Notes: generated by a model not told the origin, from the letters alone. Counted from the stretch's first letter, positions 19,504 through 27,509 are shown. The stretch: 64,000 nucleotides of DNA from Salmonirosea aquatica (GCF_009296315.1 NZ_WHLY01000002.1:5802501-5866500), one strand, 5' to 3'. A program made the numbers and translations.

Positions 19504-20394
19504 TCAATTTAATAAGACGAAATTATTAGGCACTAACTGATCTTTGGCAATTGGAGGAATGATAAGAGTATCCGAAAAAATCATTAGTTCGGAGCCAATA
19601 CGTTTGCTTTGTAAACTATATCGAAGGTTAAAGGAGGCCATTCTGAATGGCTGATAGATGTCTCTTATTTCATCAGCGTTGTCGTACGATATAAGCCAAT
19701 TTATATCCGGATGAAGTTGAATTAAATTTGCTAATAATAAGTGTCCATCAGTTGAATAATTATTTAAATAAAGCATTTTACCTTTGTTAAAGTAAGGAGG
19801 GTCTAGATAAAAAAATGCACTATTGTAATCAGTCAACTGAGAAAAGTCTTGAATGAAACTTTCTGCCGTCTCATTGTGAATTTGGATAGCGCTCTCTAGC
19901 TCGGCAATGGCAGCTATACGATTTATAAGGGTGTTCTTATAAAAGCGAGCGTCAATTAAGTAATTGCCAACCTGTTGATATCCACCAATCGGTCCTGACT
20001 TATGTAGGATACCTGAACGACTGGTTCTATTCAGGTAAAAAGTGGCAAATCCTATTTCAAATATATTTGAAGTAGGGGTTGCATTATCATAAATATCCTT
20101 ATAATGTTTCCATTCAGGAATAGTTAGGGCGCAATTCTCAATTTGCTGAATAAACTGGTCAGTTTTATTCAAAATTGAATGCCAAAAAGCGTAAATTCGG
20201 TAGTCAGCATCATTAATGACAATTTGATTAACTATGCGATTATCTAATAGATAAAGCGCCGCACCTGCCCCCCCACAGTATAATTCATAGTATGTCCCTC
20301 CTTGAAGATCATTTGCTAAGATGACATCCGCCAAGAATTTACCCAATGCACTTTTGCCACCTGGATACCGGAGCGGGCTCAGAAGATTTTTCAA
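19504..20394 (-). CDS. DNA adenine methyltransferase (Dam/D12 class)
   Basis: N6-adenine DNA methylase of 296 residues. Motifs: RYPGGK at 9-14, SAM-binding motif I ELYCGGAGA at 37-45, and catalytic motif IV DPPY at 198-201. The D12 class includes Dam and the DpnII/MboI methylases, so a GATC-like site is possible but not readable. It heads the FRG and DUF262 operon, which suggests self-marking in a restriction-type defence module. Upstream 214 bp are AT-rich; on the minus strand TATAAT lies about 45 bp before the start. Confidence 0.9.
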   Translation of the reverse strand: MKNLLSPLRYPGGKSALGKFLADVILANDLQGGTYYELYCGGAGAALYLLDNRIVNQIVINDADYRIYAFWHSILNKTDQFIQQIENCALTIPEWKHYKDIYDNATPTSNIFEIGFATFYLNRTSRSGILHKSGPIGGYQQVGNYLIDARFYKNTLINRIAAIAELESAIQIHNETAESFIQDFSQLTDYNSAFFYLDPPYFNKGKMLYLNNYSTDGHLLLANLIQLHPDINWLISYDNADEIRDIYQPFRMASFNLRYSLQSKRIGSELMIFSDTLIIPPIAKDQLVPNNFVLLN

Positions 20395-20608
20395 TTGCTA
20401 TGATCTTTGAATAATTATATGTAGTTGTGCAGTTTAACATTCATTCCTGCCCCTACTACTTGGGCGAATGGGCAACACGCGGTCATAGGGTAAAGAATAA
20501 GTAAAACTTGTTTCATTGGATTGGTTTAGAATTGTTATAGCACTATTCTTCTAATAAATGGTATAGTTCTTTTAAAGCACATGTTCTTAGTTGTGCCTTA
20601 TAAAAAGG

Positions 20609-20953
20609 TCAATGATCATTTTGGAGCCGTTTTACCTGCATCTGCGCTGCTTCCTTTTCTTCCACGGCCTTATCCAGCGCCAGCCGCTGTAATTTCAGCA
20701 GCTCATCCTTCGATATAGTCACGTATTCATTTGAAGCAGCTGACAATACAGGTTCTTCTCCAATCAGGTAAGCTACGGTGGTATTAAGGATCTTAGCCAA
20801 CTTCTTCAAATCACTAAGCGTCGGCTCATTTTTATCATTCTCCCAACTGGAAATCGTCTGTTTACTGGATTTCCCCATCATCGTGGCCATCTCATCCTGC
20901 GTGTAGCCAGATTTCTCCCTACAATGTTTGATACGCTTACCCGTGCTGTCCAT
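20609..20953 (-). CDS. XRE-family phage repressor
   Basis: 114 residues: an N-terminal helix-turn-helix of the XRE/Cro-CI type (SGYTQDEMATMMGKSSKQTISSW, residues 15-37) followed by a coiled-coil tail (DELLKLQRLALDKAVEEKEAAQ) instead of a peptidase domain. It is transcribed leftward, divergent from the early gene cluster that begins at 21049, the classical position of a lysogeny repressor. A paired inverted repeat in the 95-bp gap is its likely operator. Without a cleavable domain, induction would need an antirepressor or another route. Confidence 0.88.
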   Translation of the reverse strand: MDSTGKRIKHCREKSGYTQDEMATMMGKSSKQTISSWENDKNEPTLSDLKKLAKILNTTVAYLIGEEPVLSAASNEYVTISKDELLKLQRLALDKAVEEKEAAQMQVKRLQNDH

Positions 20954-20965
20954 TTATTTTATAAT

Positions 20966-21010
20966 AAAGTATCGAAATAAATTGACTTGTATCATTTATA
21001 TCAATACTTT
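20966..21010. promoter_or_regulatory. Operator-like inverted repeat in the divergent repressor/early promoter region
   Basis: AAAGTATCGAAATAAAT at 20966-20982 and ATTTATATCAATACTTT at 20994-21010 are inverted copies with 15 of 17 matches, 11 bp apart. They lie between the XRE repressor and the first early gene, where a dimeric repressor would control both promoters. Confidence 0.6.
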
Positions 21011-21048
21011 TGTTCAGTTCATTTGTTACACGGCACAAATTACATAAC

Positions 21049-21324
21049 ATGAGCGAATCATCAAATAGAAATGATCAAACGGTTCCTACCATTAAGGAAC
21101 GGCTCATTGAGCGGCTCAAACGGGCCAAGGAGAAAGCCCCGAGCGATTGGAAAAAAGCTCTGGCGGATCATGATCCCTACTTCGATTCATACGGAGGTTC
21201 GAAATGCATGGACGCCGCCGCCAATGCTATATCGAACGGTCGCCGGGCCAATATCGACCGGATCGCCCGGGTTACGATTGCGCTAGAAGAAATTGTCGGT
21301 ATTGAACCCACGCCAATCATCTAG
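21049..21324 (+). CDS. Early phage protein at the cro position
   Basis: 91 residues starting at ATG 21049 (the frame is open further upstream but runs through the operator region). Not recognised. It has a charged N-terminal half (KERLIERLKRAKEKAPSDW) and a central DAAANAISNGRRANIDRIARV segment that could form a short HTH or helical bundle. It is the first gene transcribed rightward from the divergent control region, so a role in the lytic switch or early regulation is likely by position only. Confidence 0.6.
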   Translation: MSESSNRNDQTVPTIKERLIERLKRAKEKAPSDWKKALADHDPYFDSYGGSKCMDAAANAISNGRRANIDRIARVTIALEEIVGIEPTPII

Positions 21325-21327
21325 CTT

Positions 21328-21663
21328 ATGAGCACTCCCACCACCATCCAGCTCTCACTCCCCCAGGAACAGCTCGACCTTCTGGAAGATGTCCGCACCC
21401 TTACCCAAAGGCAGCTCGAATTTCTGAACCGTACGGTCTGGCTGACGGAGTCTGAAGCTGCTGAGCGGTTGAAGATATCCGTTTCCACCCTGCGCAATTG
21501 GCGGGCCGAGGGCTGGATCCGCTACTTCGCAGAGGGAAATAGCATCCGCTATCGCCTGGACTACCTCGATGACGACTTCGAAGCCCGCTCGCTCGTCAAA
21601 GCGCCCCTACGGGTGTTGGCCACGGCCGCTTCTCGTTCCAAACCCAAGCGCCACCTAGCTTAG
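21328..21663 (+). CDS. MerR/excisionase-like helix-turn-helix protein
   Basis: 111 residues with an HTH_17-type domain: WLTESEAAERLKISVSTLRNW at about 38-57 followed by the wing segment EGWIRYFAEGNSIRYRLDYLDD. This arrangement is typical of excisionases and phage DNA-binding regulators. It starts 3 bp after the preceding gene. It could be the excision factor for the integrase at the far end or an early regulator. The second element carries a related HTH protein at 63055. Confidence 0.75.
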   Translation: MSTPTTIQLSLPQEQLDLLEDVRTLTQRQLEFLNRTVWLTESEAAERLKISVSTLRNWRAEGWIRYFAEGNSIRYRLDYLDDDFEARSLVKAPLRVLATAASRSKPKRHLA

Positions 21664-21733
21664 CCATGCTATACACACACGCTCCCATACTATACACACA
21701 TACGAGCTTTCACCTCTAAAACCTCGTTTCAGT

Positions 21734-21853
21734 ATGATCTACATCGCTCTTTACCTGACCTTATTTTTGGCGTTGGTCTGGTGGGGACGTTGCATTGCGA
21801 TCGGCTTGCAGCGGGGTAATGTTCAACCCCCAAGTCCCAACTCTCATGAGTAA
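21734..21853 (+). CDS. Small membrane protein
   Basis: 39 residues: MIYIALYLTLFLALVWWGRC gives one membrane helix, then a short polar tail. Its stop overlaps the next gene's start by 8 bp, which supports real translation. Phage small membrane proteins of this type are diverse; no function assigned. Confidence 0.45.
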   Translation: MIYIALYLTLFLALVWWGRCIAIGLQRGNVQPPSPNSHE

Positions 21854-22154
21854 TGCATCTGCGCGGATCTTCCGACCTGCCACCCTACCCCCGCCGCCTA
21901 CAGCCAACTTCATGTGGCTCCTGGCTGAGCTCAACGAGAGCTCCGACAGCTACCGTATCCTAAGCATCGAGGAGCTGAATCCCGCCGAAGAGTTCCTATC
22001 GGAGATGGAACGGCTGCATTCCCTGCCCAAAACCTGGTACCAGAAACCCCGCGCTGAGCGCCTGGCCTCGATTGCCAGCTACCTGGCCGAAGTAGACCGG
22101 CTGAAACGCAAAAGCGGGCGTGGCCACACCCTGAAAGGAGGCAGCCATGACTAG
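21846..22154 (+). CDS. Early phage protein, unknown
   Basis: 102 residues from ATG 21846, the start that gives an 8-bp overlap with the small membrane gene; its end overlaps the next start (ATGACTAG). Proline-rich N-terminus, then an amphipathic helical part (EEFLSEMERLHSLPKTWY, ERLASIASYLAEVDRLKRK). No family recognised. High GC and tight overlaps fit a co-translated early operon. Confidence 0.6.
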   Translation: MSNASARIFRPATLPPPPTANFMWLLAELNESSDSYRILSIEELNPAEEFLSEMERLHSLPKTWYQKPRAERLASIASYLAEVDRLKRKSGRGHTLKGGSHD

Positions 22155-22410
22155 GAACTACATCTGGAAGGAATCGGAACTGGATCAGCGCAGCCACAAC
22201 CTGTGGGAGAGGATCGAGTATGACAATGCCGATGGTATGCCCATGAAGCAGGACACCCGCCTGGCCACGATTAACCCGGAAGGGCTCGGGTGGGATGCGA
22301 TCATCTGGCGGCCCGAGGGTGATGTTTTACTGCCCGGATTCGCCTTCCTGGGCACGGCCATGGCGGCCGTCACTGACTATCTGACTGCTCATGAAACCAT
22401 CCAAGCTTAA
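22147..22410 (+). CDS. Early phage protein, unknown
   Basis: 87 residues, start overlapping the previous stop. Trp- and Asp-rich N-terminal half (WERIEYDNADGMPM) and a Gly/Ala-rich end. No recognisable domain. It belongs by spacing to the same early operon. Confidence 0.55.
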   Translation: MTRNYIWKESELDQRSHNLWERIEYDNADGMPMKQDTRLATINPEGLGWDAIIWRPEGDVLLPGFAFLGTAMAAVTDYLTAHETIQA

Positions 22411-22415
22411 CTACT

Positions 22416-22667
22416 ATGAAGCACGAAAGCAGAACAATCGGCCAAAGCCGCACCTGGGCTTACGAGTTGTGCGGGCGCTTAGAGCGCGAATTAGGTGGGC
22501 GCTTGGAGCGTCCGGCGCGCTGGTACGAATACTGGCACGGGGCCATCGAAACTAGCCGGGGGTGGCCCTTCTGGCGGGTGTACGGCGAGTGGCGCTGTTG
22601 CCACCGCGGCCTGCACCGCCGTCTGGAGGAAGCCCGGAGGATTTTCCTGGATGAGTCAGGACAGTGA
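22416..22667 (+). CDS. Small basic Trp-rich early protein
   Basis: 83 residues with many Arg, Trp and Glu (ARWYEYWHGAIETSRGWPFW). It starts 5 bp after the previous stop. No known family; composition suggests nucleic-acid or protein contact. Existence rests on operon position and a full-length frame. Confidence 0.5.
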   Translation: MKHESRTIGQSRTWAYELCGRLERELGGRLERPARWYEYWHGAIETSRGWPFWRVYGEWRCCHRGLHRRLEEARRIFLDESGQ

Positions 22668-22720
22668 AAAAAGGATATAAAGATAATGCAAGGGGCATCC
22701 TGCTTACTCAGGGTGCGCGC

Positions 22721-22794
22721 GGTGGCCGCAGGACGGTGTCCCTCCTGGCTTGAGGAACCAGGAGGGGGTTGGGGTTCGATCCCCCGGGCCACCA
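22721..22794 (+). tRNA. tRNA-like sequence with abnormal D-arm (anticodon loop reads GAG)
   Basis: Seven-bp acceptor GGTGGCC / GGCCACC, a correct T-arm (TGGGG-TTCGATC-CCCCG) and a central stem-loop whose 7-nt loop TTGAGGA has U33, anticodon GAG and purine 37. Total length is 74 nt. Against a normal tRNA: the D-arm is only GGAC-GGT-GTCC, there is a C/A mismatch at the base of the anticodon loop, and the central stem can extend to 8 bp. It may be a degenerate phage tRNA, a tRNA mimic or a decoy. CCA is not encoded. Confidence 0.4.
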
Positions 22795-22845
22795 CAGGGT
22801 ATGGGCAAGTGCACCATGCAACTCTCATGACTCCCGGCCGGGGTA

Positions 22846-23646
22846 ATGCCTGGCCGGGGGAAAGGGGGTGATATAGCCGCAAGGCTAGATTTTTCCACTA
22901 AACACGTAACAAATTTGCTACCTGTCATCAATAATTCGGAGGCGTTTTCGCGGTTCCTGGACCTGTACCGCGAGCACAACGCCCGGGGCGGGACCGAAAC
23001 CCACCAGCGCAAGTGCCGGGCCTCGGACGGCACCTATTACTATAAGGACGTCACCCGGAAGGTGAATCAGATTCCGGAGAGCGTGAAGACGACCTTCTAC
23101 ATGATCCTGCGCGAGTACGTGGCCAGCTACAACCGCACGGCCAGTCAGATGCCCGTCGGCATGTACACGGCCCAGGACCCGCCGAGCCTGCTCACGAACC
23201 GGATCCGCCTGAGCGAAGCCTGCGATTGCTCGGACAAGACGGTCTACAACCACATCGAGACGCTAGGGTCGCTGGGGGTAATCAGGCGGAAATTTCATGG
23301 CCGCAAGAAGGATTTCGAGCTGTGGATAAGTACGGATCTGCTCTTCGGCAACAGCGGGAAAGATGGTGCCAAAAATGCCCAAAAAACCCAAAAAACGGCC
23401 TTTTCTGATGAAGACAGGAAAAATTTACCGCTTAATAATATTCACAGAGAATTCCTTGAAAAGGAAAATAGGAGTGCGGATGGGAGTTTTTGTGGATACG
23501 GAGAGAATGATCACGGAGAGAGGGGTCGGGCTGGCAACCCAGCCCGAACGGCAGGAAGCCCCCCCACGTCCGCAGCAGGGCCACCGGACGGAGAGATGAG
23601 CACCGGGGGGGCGGCGCGGCGATGGCCCCGCCGAAGCCGCAGGTGA
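22846..23646 (+). CDS. Winged-helix protein, probable replication or early regulator
   Basis: Up to 266 residues from ATG 22846; a TTG at 22915 giving LPVINNSEAFSRFLDLYREHN is an alternative start because the first 23 codons read like untranslated leader. The core contains a winged helix (RIRLSEACDCSDKTVYNHIETLGSLGVIRRK, about residues 126-156 from the first ATG). The end is a Pro/Gly/Ala-rich low-complexity tail. A hairpin CCCGGCC/GGCCGGG lies in the leader. The last 25 bp overlap the next gene in another frame, and a missing G at 23605-23611 would fuse them. Confidence 0.6.
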   Translation: MPGRGKGGDIAARLDFSTKHVTNLLPVINNSEAFSRFLDLYREHNARGGTETHQRKCRASDGTYYYKDVTRKVNQIPESVKTTFYMILREYVASYNRTASQMPVGMYTAQDPPSLLTNRIRLSEACDCSDKTVYNHIETLGSLGVIRRKFHGRKKDFELWISTDLLFGNSGKDGAKNAQKTQKTAFSDEDRKNLPLNNIHREFLEKENRSADGSFCGYGENDHGERGRAGNPARTAGSPPTSAAGPPDGEMSTGGAARRWPRRSRR

Positions 23647-24368
23647 AGGTGCCGAAGGCCTACCTGGAACTGCTGATGGAGTTCTGGCTCTATGCCTGGA
23701 AGGTGATTTACCCGGCGCGTGATTTCAGCCAGCAGGAACAGGAAAAGGCCATTGTGGCGATCATGGCCGGGGTATATGACGGTTTCGGGCAGCAGCGGAC
23801 GCCCCGCGAATGGGCTGAGTTCCAGACCCGGCAACTGGAAAAGCTGGACAAAGCGGCCAAATGGTACGACCTGCATCCGGATGCCTACCGGCCGGATCCG
23901 TTCGCGATCCAGGTGAAGGGCAAGGGGTATTTCGACAAGGAGAACCTGCGGGGCTTCCGGGGCCTGGAAGCCTGGATGAAGAAAGACGAAGAGCGACGGC
24001 AGCTGAACCGGCATGCCTACGATGAAGCCCGCCAGGAGAAGCAGAAACGGGCCGAAACCCTGCTGCGACGCGCCCGGCGCGACTTCGAGAAGCTGCGCCT
24101 GGGAGCCAAACCCCGCAAGGAAGTGGCGGCAATGAACACCCAAATGGCTCTGTTCCAGTACTACCGGGTGGTCTTCGATGGCTTCGGGAAAAAGTGGGCT
24201 GACAAGTTCTACGCCCAGTACCTGGACCAGCAGGCCGTGGACTTCAAGCCGCCCAAATACTACCGCTCCCGCAAAAGCCGCCGCCTGGCCGGGGAGATCA
24301 GCGAAGAAACGGTGGTGTACGTCGAGAGCTGGATGCAGCACGGCGACTGGTACTACTCAGAGGTTTAG
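23622..24368 (+). CDS. Early phage protein, unknown, possibly the C-terminal half of the preceding gene
   Basis: 248 residues, highly charged, helical (YDEARQEKQKRAETLLRRARRDFEKLRL) with an aromatic C-terminal part. No family recognised. The ATG at 23622 lies in a GC-rich stretch and the frame is open upstream to a G7 run shared with the preceding gene, so this may be translated as part of a longer replication-type protein. As a separate gene it would overlap the previous one by 25 bp. Confidence 0.55.
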   Translation: MAPPKPQVKVPKAYLELLMEFWLYAWKVIYPARDFSQQEQEKAIVAIMAGVYDGFGQQRTPREWAEFQTRQLEKLDKAAKWYDLHPDAYRPDPFAIQVKGKGYFDKENLRGFRGLEAWMKKDEERRQLNRHAYDEARQEKQKRAETLLRRARRDFEKLRLGAKPRKEVAAMNTQMALFQYYRVVFDGFGKKWADKFYAQYLDQQAVDFKPPKYYRSRKSRRLAGEISEETVVYVESWMQHGDWYYSEV

Positions 24369-24401
24369 CATTCACATTTTTCAATTAACCCCTATATATC
24401 C

Positions 24402-24749
24402 ATGATACGAGGCAGACAACAGCCCGGCCAGAAGCAGCGGCCCCCGATGAAGGACGACGACCGGGAAGCGATGATCCGGGAATCGAGAGCGTGCATGTCG
24501 GTGAAGTTCCACAACAACCCGAAGTCGATGCTGTTCTGGTCGAAGTGCAACCAGCGCAAGCAGCACCGCAGCCTGAGCGATGCCGTGAACTACCTGATGT
24601 GGCTGGTCAACGAGTACAAAGACTGGCAAGGCTGCGTGGCCACGGCGGCGATCTTCGACACCCGCAGTGACAAGGGCACATCAGCCAGCAACAAGATGTA
24701 CCAATACGAGCGCGGCCGCTGGGAACTGATGGAAAACGCAACCTTCTGA
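24402..24749 (+). CDS. Early phage protein, unknown
   Basis: 115 residues with a basic N-terminus (MIRGRQQPGQKQRPPMKDDD) and a central helix (HRSLSDAVNYLMWLVNEYKDW). No recognised motif. The ATG at 24402 follows a short AT-rich leader (TCAATTAACCCCTATATATC), which looks like a typical Bacteroidota translation start region. Confidence 0.6.
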   Translation: MIRGRQQPGQKQRPPMKDDDREAMIRESRACMSVKFHNNPKSMLFWSKCNQRKQHRSLSDAVNYLMWLVNEYKDWQGCVATAAIFDTRSDKGTSASNKMYQYERGRWELMENATF

Positions 24750-24753
24750 GCCC

Positions 24754-25002
24754 ATGCACTACCTGACGACCAACCCCAAAGTGCAGCGGACGCACCTCGA
24801 AGAGCACCTGCTTACCGTGGCCCAGGAAATGTCCCGCAAAAACTACCTTCTGGGCATGATTGAGAGCTACCTCGGTCAGGTACTGGAAGAGTGGAAAAGT
24901 ACCCGGGACAAGTACCGCAACGCCGGCACCGTGATCCAGCGTACCGGCCTGATCGTCGAGGTCAAGAACTCGACCGGCGAAGTAGTATTCACCATTAAGT
25001 AA
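24754..25002 (+). CDS. Early phage protein, unknown
   Basis: 82 residues, 4 bp after the previous stop. Helical N-terminal half (HLEEHLLTVAQEMSRKNYLLGM), then beta-like TGLIVEVKNSTGEVVFTIK. No family recognised. Confidence 0.55.
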   Translation: MHYLTTNPKVQRTHLEEHLLTVAQEMSRKNYLLGMIESYLGQVLEEWKSTRDKYRNAGTVIQRTGLIVEVKNSTGEVVFTIK

Positions 25003-25009
25003 ATCGATT

Positions 25010-25306
25010 ATGGATTTAGACCGTGTGAAAGAAATCGGTGTCTGCTGCTGCTGTGGTCAGCCTACCAAGCAGGACCGGCATTTCAATATGATTCAGCTCG
25101 ACATGGACGCTGCCTGGGAGTTTCCGAGGCTGGGCAATGTCTTCGATAGCTCGGTCAATAATGCCGTGGCCATGATCTGCGATCCCTGCGGTGACCGCTT
25201 CGAAGCCAACGATCCGCCCACCATCCTGTACGCTATTGAATTCCTGGGCGAGCAGCTGGTGTACCACGATTATATCCCGAGAGCCCATGGAGCCGATCAA
25301 GGTTAG
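25010..25306 (+). CDS. Small zinc-ribbon-like early protein
   Basis: 98 residues with two cysteine pairs, CCCCGQP near residue 12 and CDPCGDRF near residue 57, spaced as in a zinc ribbon. It probably binds zinc and contacts nucleic acid or protein; function unknown. Its end overlaps the next gene's start by 20 bp. Confidence 0.6.
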   Translation: MDLDRVKEIGVCCCCGQPTKQDRHFNMIQLDMDAAWEFPRLGNVFDSSVNNAVAMICDPCGDRFEANDPPTILYAIEFLGEQLVYHDYIPRAHGADQG

Positions 25307-25628
25307 ACTGGAACACGGGGAAGTGAATCAGATTCTCCAGTACTGCATTGGAGCGGCCGGAATTGCCGTCCTACCCGAAGCCAGCCTGGAACTGATCGTG
25401 CTGGCGGAGTTCAGGGAGAAGATCGCCACGCAGCTGATGCGTAATCGCCAGCGCAACCGAAACAAAGTGTTTCAATACACGCTGCCGGTCTCAGTGGCCA
25501 GGATCCTGCATCGTCGTTGGCAGGAGATCCCCTACAATCGCGAACGCCAGATGGTGCTGAATGCCCTCGACCATGAGCTTACCAACCGGGAATTAAAGCC
25601 GGACTTATCAAAACCCACAATTGTATGA
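25287..25628 (+). CDS. Early phage protein, unknown
   Basis: 113 residues from ATG 25287 (MEPIKVRLEHGEVNQILQYC), chosen because it overlaps the previous gene only slightly while the frame extends much further upstream. Helical, with a basic middle (LMRNRQRNRNKVFQY). No domain recognised. Stop overlaps the next start by 4 bp. Confidence 0.6.
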   Translation: MEPIKVRLEHGEVNQILQYCIGAAGIAVLPEASLELIVLAEFREKIATQLMRNRQRNRNKVFQYTLPVSVARILHRRWQEIPYNRERQMVLNALDHELTNRELKPDLSKPTIV

Positions 25629-25915
25629 TTCTACCTTACACATACCCCGATGGTCGGGAGAGCCGGCACGTCCGCTACAAGTTCAGTCCGTGGGGTACCT
25701 CAGTGGGCCTGTTCGATGTATCATTGCAATACCGGATTAAGGGCTGCTGGCGCTACCGCTGGTATAATGTGGTTTCGATTGTCTATCATCCAGGTGGAAA
25801 AATAACCCTTGAAGCTATGCAGAAAAAACTCCTGGACCTCGCCGAAGATCAACGCCGTGACCGGATGCATTTTCGGAAATTCATGAATCGTTTTCCCAAG
25901 TCAGATTCAGAATAA
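25625..25915 (+). CDS. Last gene of the early operon, unknown
   Basis: 96 residues, starting at an ATGA overlap with the previous stop. Aromatic and basic (RYKFSPWGTSVGLFDVSLQYR, CWRYRWYNVV), then a charged helix. Not recognised. It ends the rightward operon, followed by 450 bp without genes. Confidence 0.55.
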   Translation: MILPYTYPDGRESRHVRYKFSPWGTSVGLFDVSLQYRIKGCWRYRWYNVVSIVYHPGGKITLEAMQKKLLDLAEDQRRDRMHFRKFMNRFPKSDSE

Positions 25916-26363
25916 TATTTGGCGGCTCTCGCCGAAAATCCCCGGGCACGCTCCGGAGCACCCTCTGACCCCGGCTAAATGGATCCTGTTGCACCAGGCG
26001 CAGCGCGATGGTCGCCGAAGAATCTTCTGTTTTACTTTTTTAATAAAACATCACCAAAGCACGAAATAGAAAAATGAAACTATCGTACCCTTTGATTTAA
26101 ATTACCAATATAGTCTATATTTGGAAAGAAGGGAGATCTCATCTAAGAGTTACAGTCAAAAAGCAAAAAAGAGCTTTCCTGAGTACCAGTGCTCAGATTT
26201 AACTCCTATTGAAACATGATTTGATCAATGTGCCTCAATAAATTGTGCCAACTGCTTATAAGGCATGTTTACGTAAGCTCAAAATTTCAGGGCGAACAAA
26301 ACCTTCAAAACAACTAAAATACTGATTTTTAGCTAATTAATTTAATAATCCGCTTTACATATT
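25916..26363 (+). promoter_or_regulatory. Gene-free interval with a Bacteroidota promoter upstream of the peptidase gene
   Basis: The first 120 bp are GC-rich with no frame; the rest is AT-rich. TTTG at 26091-26094 and TATATTTG at 26116-26123 (21-bp spacer) fit a Bacteroidota promoter and would give a leader of about 230 nt for the metallopeptidase gene. A small hairpin CTGAG/CTCAG lies in that leader near 26180. An independent promoter suits a gene expressed from the lysogen. Confidence 0.5.
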
Positions 26364-27509
26364 ATGAGTTTTTATTTACTTGAAGAAGAACTTTTTAACG
26401 AAGCCTCCTTGCCATGGGGGGGGCGTTTCCATATTCAATTGGATTCAGAATTGGGTATATATTTAGAGGGTCTTAAAGCCACAATGCAACGAATAATTGA
26501 CATTCATCAATCTAATTTAAATTCGAAGCCCCATATAAACAAAATGCCTAATATACATTTTGAATTTATTGATAATTCTAATTTTAACGCAAGGGCATTT
26601 TCTTATAAAGGCATGGAATTTATTGGATTAAATATTGGTGTCGTATTCATTCTTCATGATGTTTTTGAGAGGATGCTAGCTAATAGAGGTATACTTTCTA
26701 AAATAGGTAATATTGACCAAGAAGATATAAATCCTGAAAGGTTGCCTTTTTTAACCACTGACTCACAAGTTTTACTAGAATTTTATCAATCAGAACAGCT
26801 TAAGGAAATTACATTGCCCAAAAATGGAATAAGAAAAGATTATGCTCAGTTACTTGTTATGACTGCTATTTTATTCCTTCTTTACCATGAGCTCACCCAT
26901 CATACAAATGGCCATGTAGAACTGAAAAATGAATTAACTGGAAGTTCATACATGGATGAAGACGAACCTGACACATCCGGGCGGATAACCCCTTTGATGA
27001 ACAAGACATTGGAAATGGACGCTGACGCTGGCGCAACCGTTCTTGGTCTACAAGCAATCCTGCATTTGTTTCAGCATTCAGACGAATCAAAACCATTCCA
27101 TAGTAGCTTTACCACTATTGAAGAGAGCGCTATCGAAACATGGGGTTTTGCAGTGGGAGTGTTATTTTATCTATCTGAATATAGGCGAAGAATAGCGCAA
27201 ACAAATTTTCAGTCCTATTACCCAAATCCACATCAAAGACTAATTATGTCTTTGGCGACAGCACTTACATTTTTGGGGTTGAGTTACAATGAGGAAATAT
27301 TATGGTCCACTTTAAAAGATATAGGCCAGAAGTCAAGGGATGCTATTGACAAGATCATTAAATCGAAATTCGAAATAATTGATAAGGAAGCATATATTAA
27401 AGAGTTGATGGATCAATCTTACCAAAAGGAGATTTTAAAGGAATGGAAAGAAAATCTTAGACCTCGACTTTTGCCTTTTGCCCGGTGTAACCTGGCACCT
27501 GCTCAATAA
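26364..27509 (+). CDS. HExxH metallopeptidase-like cargo (moron) protein
   Basis: 381 residues, soluble. The zinc motif YHELTHHTNGH (near residue 173) is followed about 45 residues later by EMDADAGATVLG, the Glu-containing third-ligand helix of gluzincin-type peptidases. The N-terminal 150 residues are unlike common M48 proteins. The Lit/U49 phage-exclusion peptidases and other prophage peptidases share the HExxH plus ExxAD logic, so a host-targeting or anti-phage role is possible but unproven. AT-rich, own promoter, and placed between early and late modules: a typical moron. Confidence 0.65.
   Translation: MSFYLLEEELFNEASLPWGGRFHIQLDSELGIYLEGLKATMQRIIDIHQSNLNSKPHINKMPNIHFEFIDNSNFNARAFSYKGMEFIGLNIGVVFILHDVFERMLANRGILSKIGNIDQEDINPERLPFLTTDSQVLLEFYQSEQLKEITLPKNGIRKDYAQLLVMTAILFLLYHELTHHTNGHVELKNELTGSSYMDEDEPDTSGRITPLMNKTLEMDADAGATVLGLQAILHLFQHSDESKPFHSSFTTIEESAIETWGFAVGVLFYLSEYRRRIAQTNFQSYYPNPHQRLIMSLATALTFLGLSYNEEILWSTLKDIGQKSRDAIDKIIKSKFEIIDKEAYIKELMDQSYQKEILKEWKENLRPRLLPFARCNLAPAQ

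Noticed and set aside
22686-22871. 61-codon frame across the tRNA-like sequence
   Set aside because: Low-complexity translation, and the RNA-like stems explain the sequence better.
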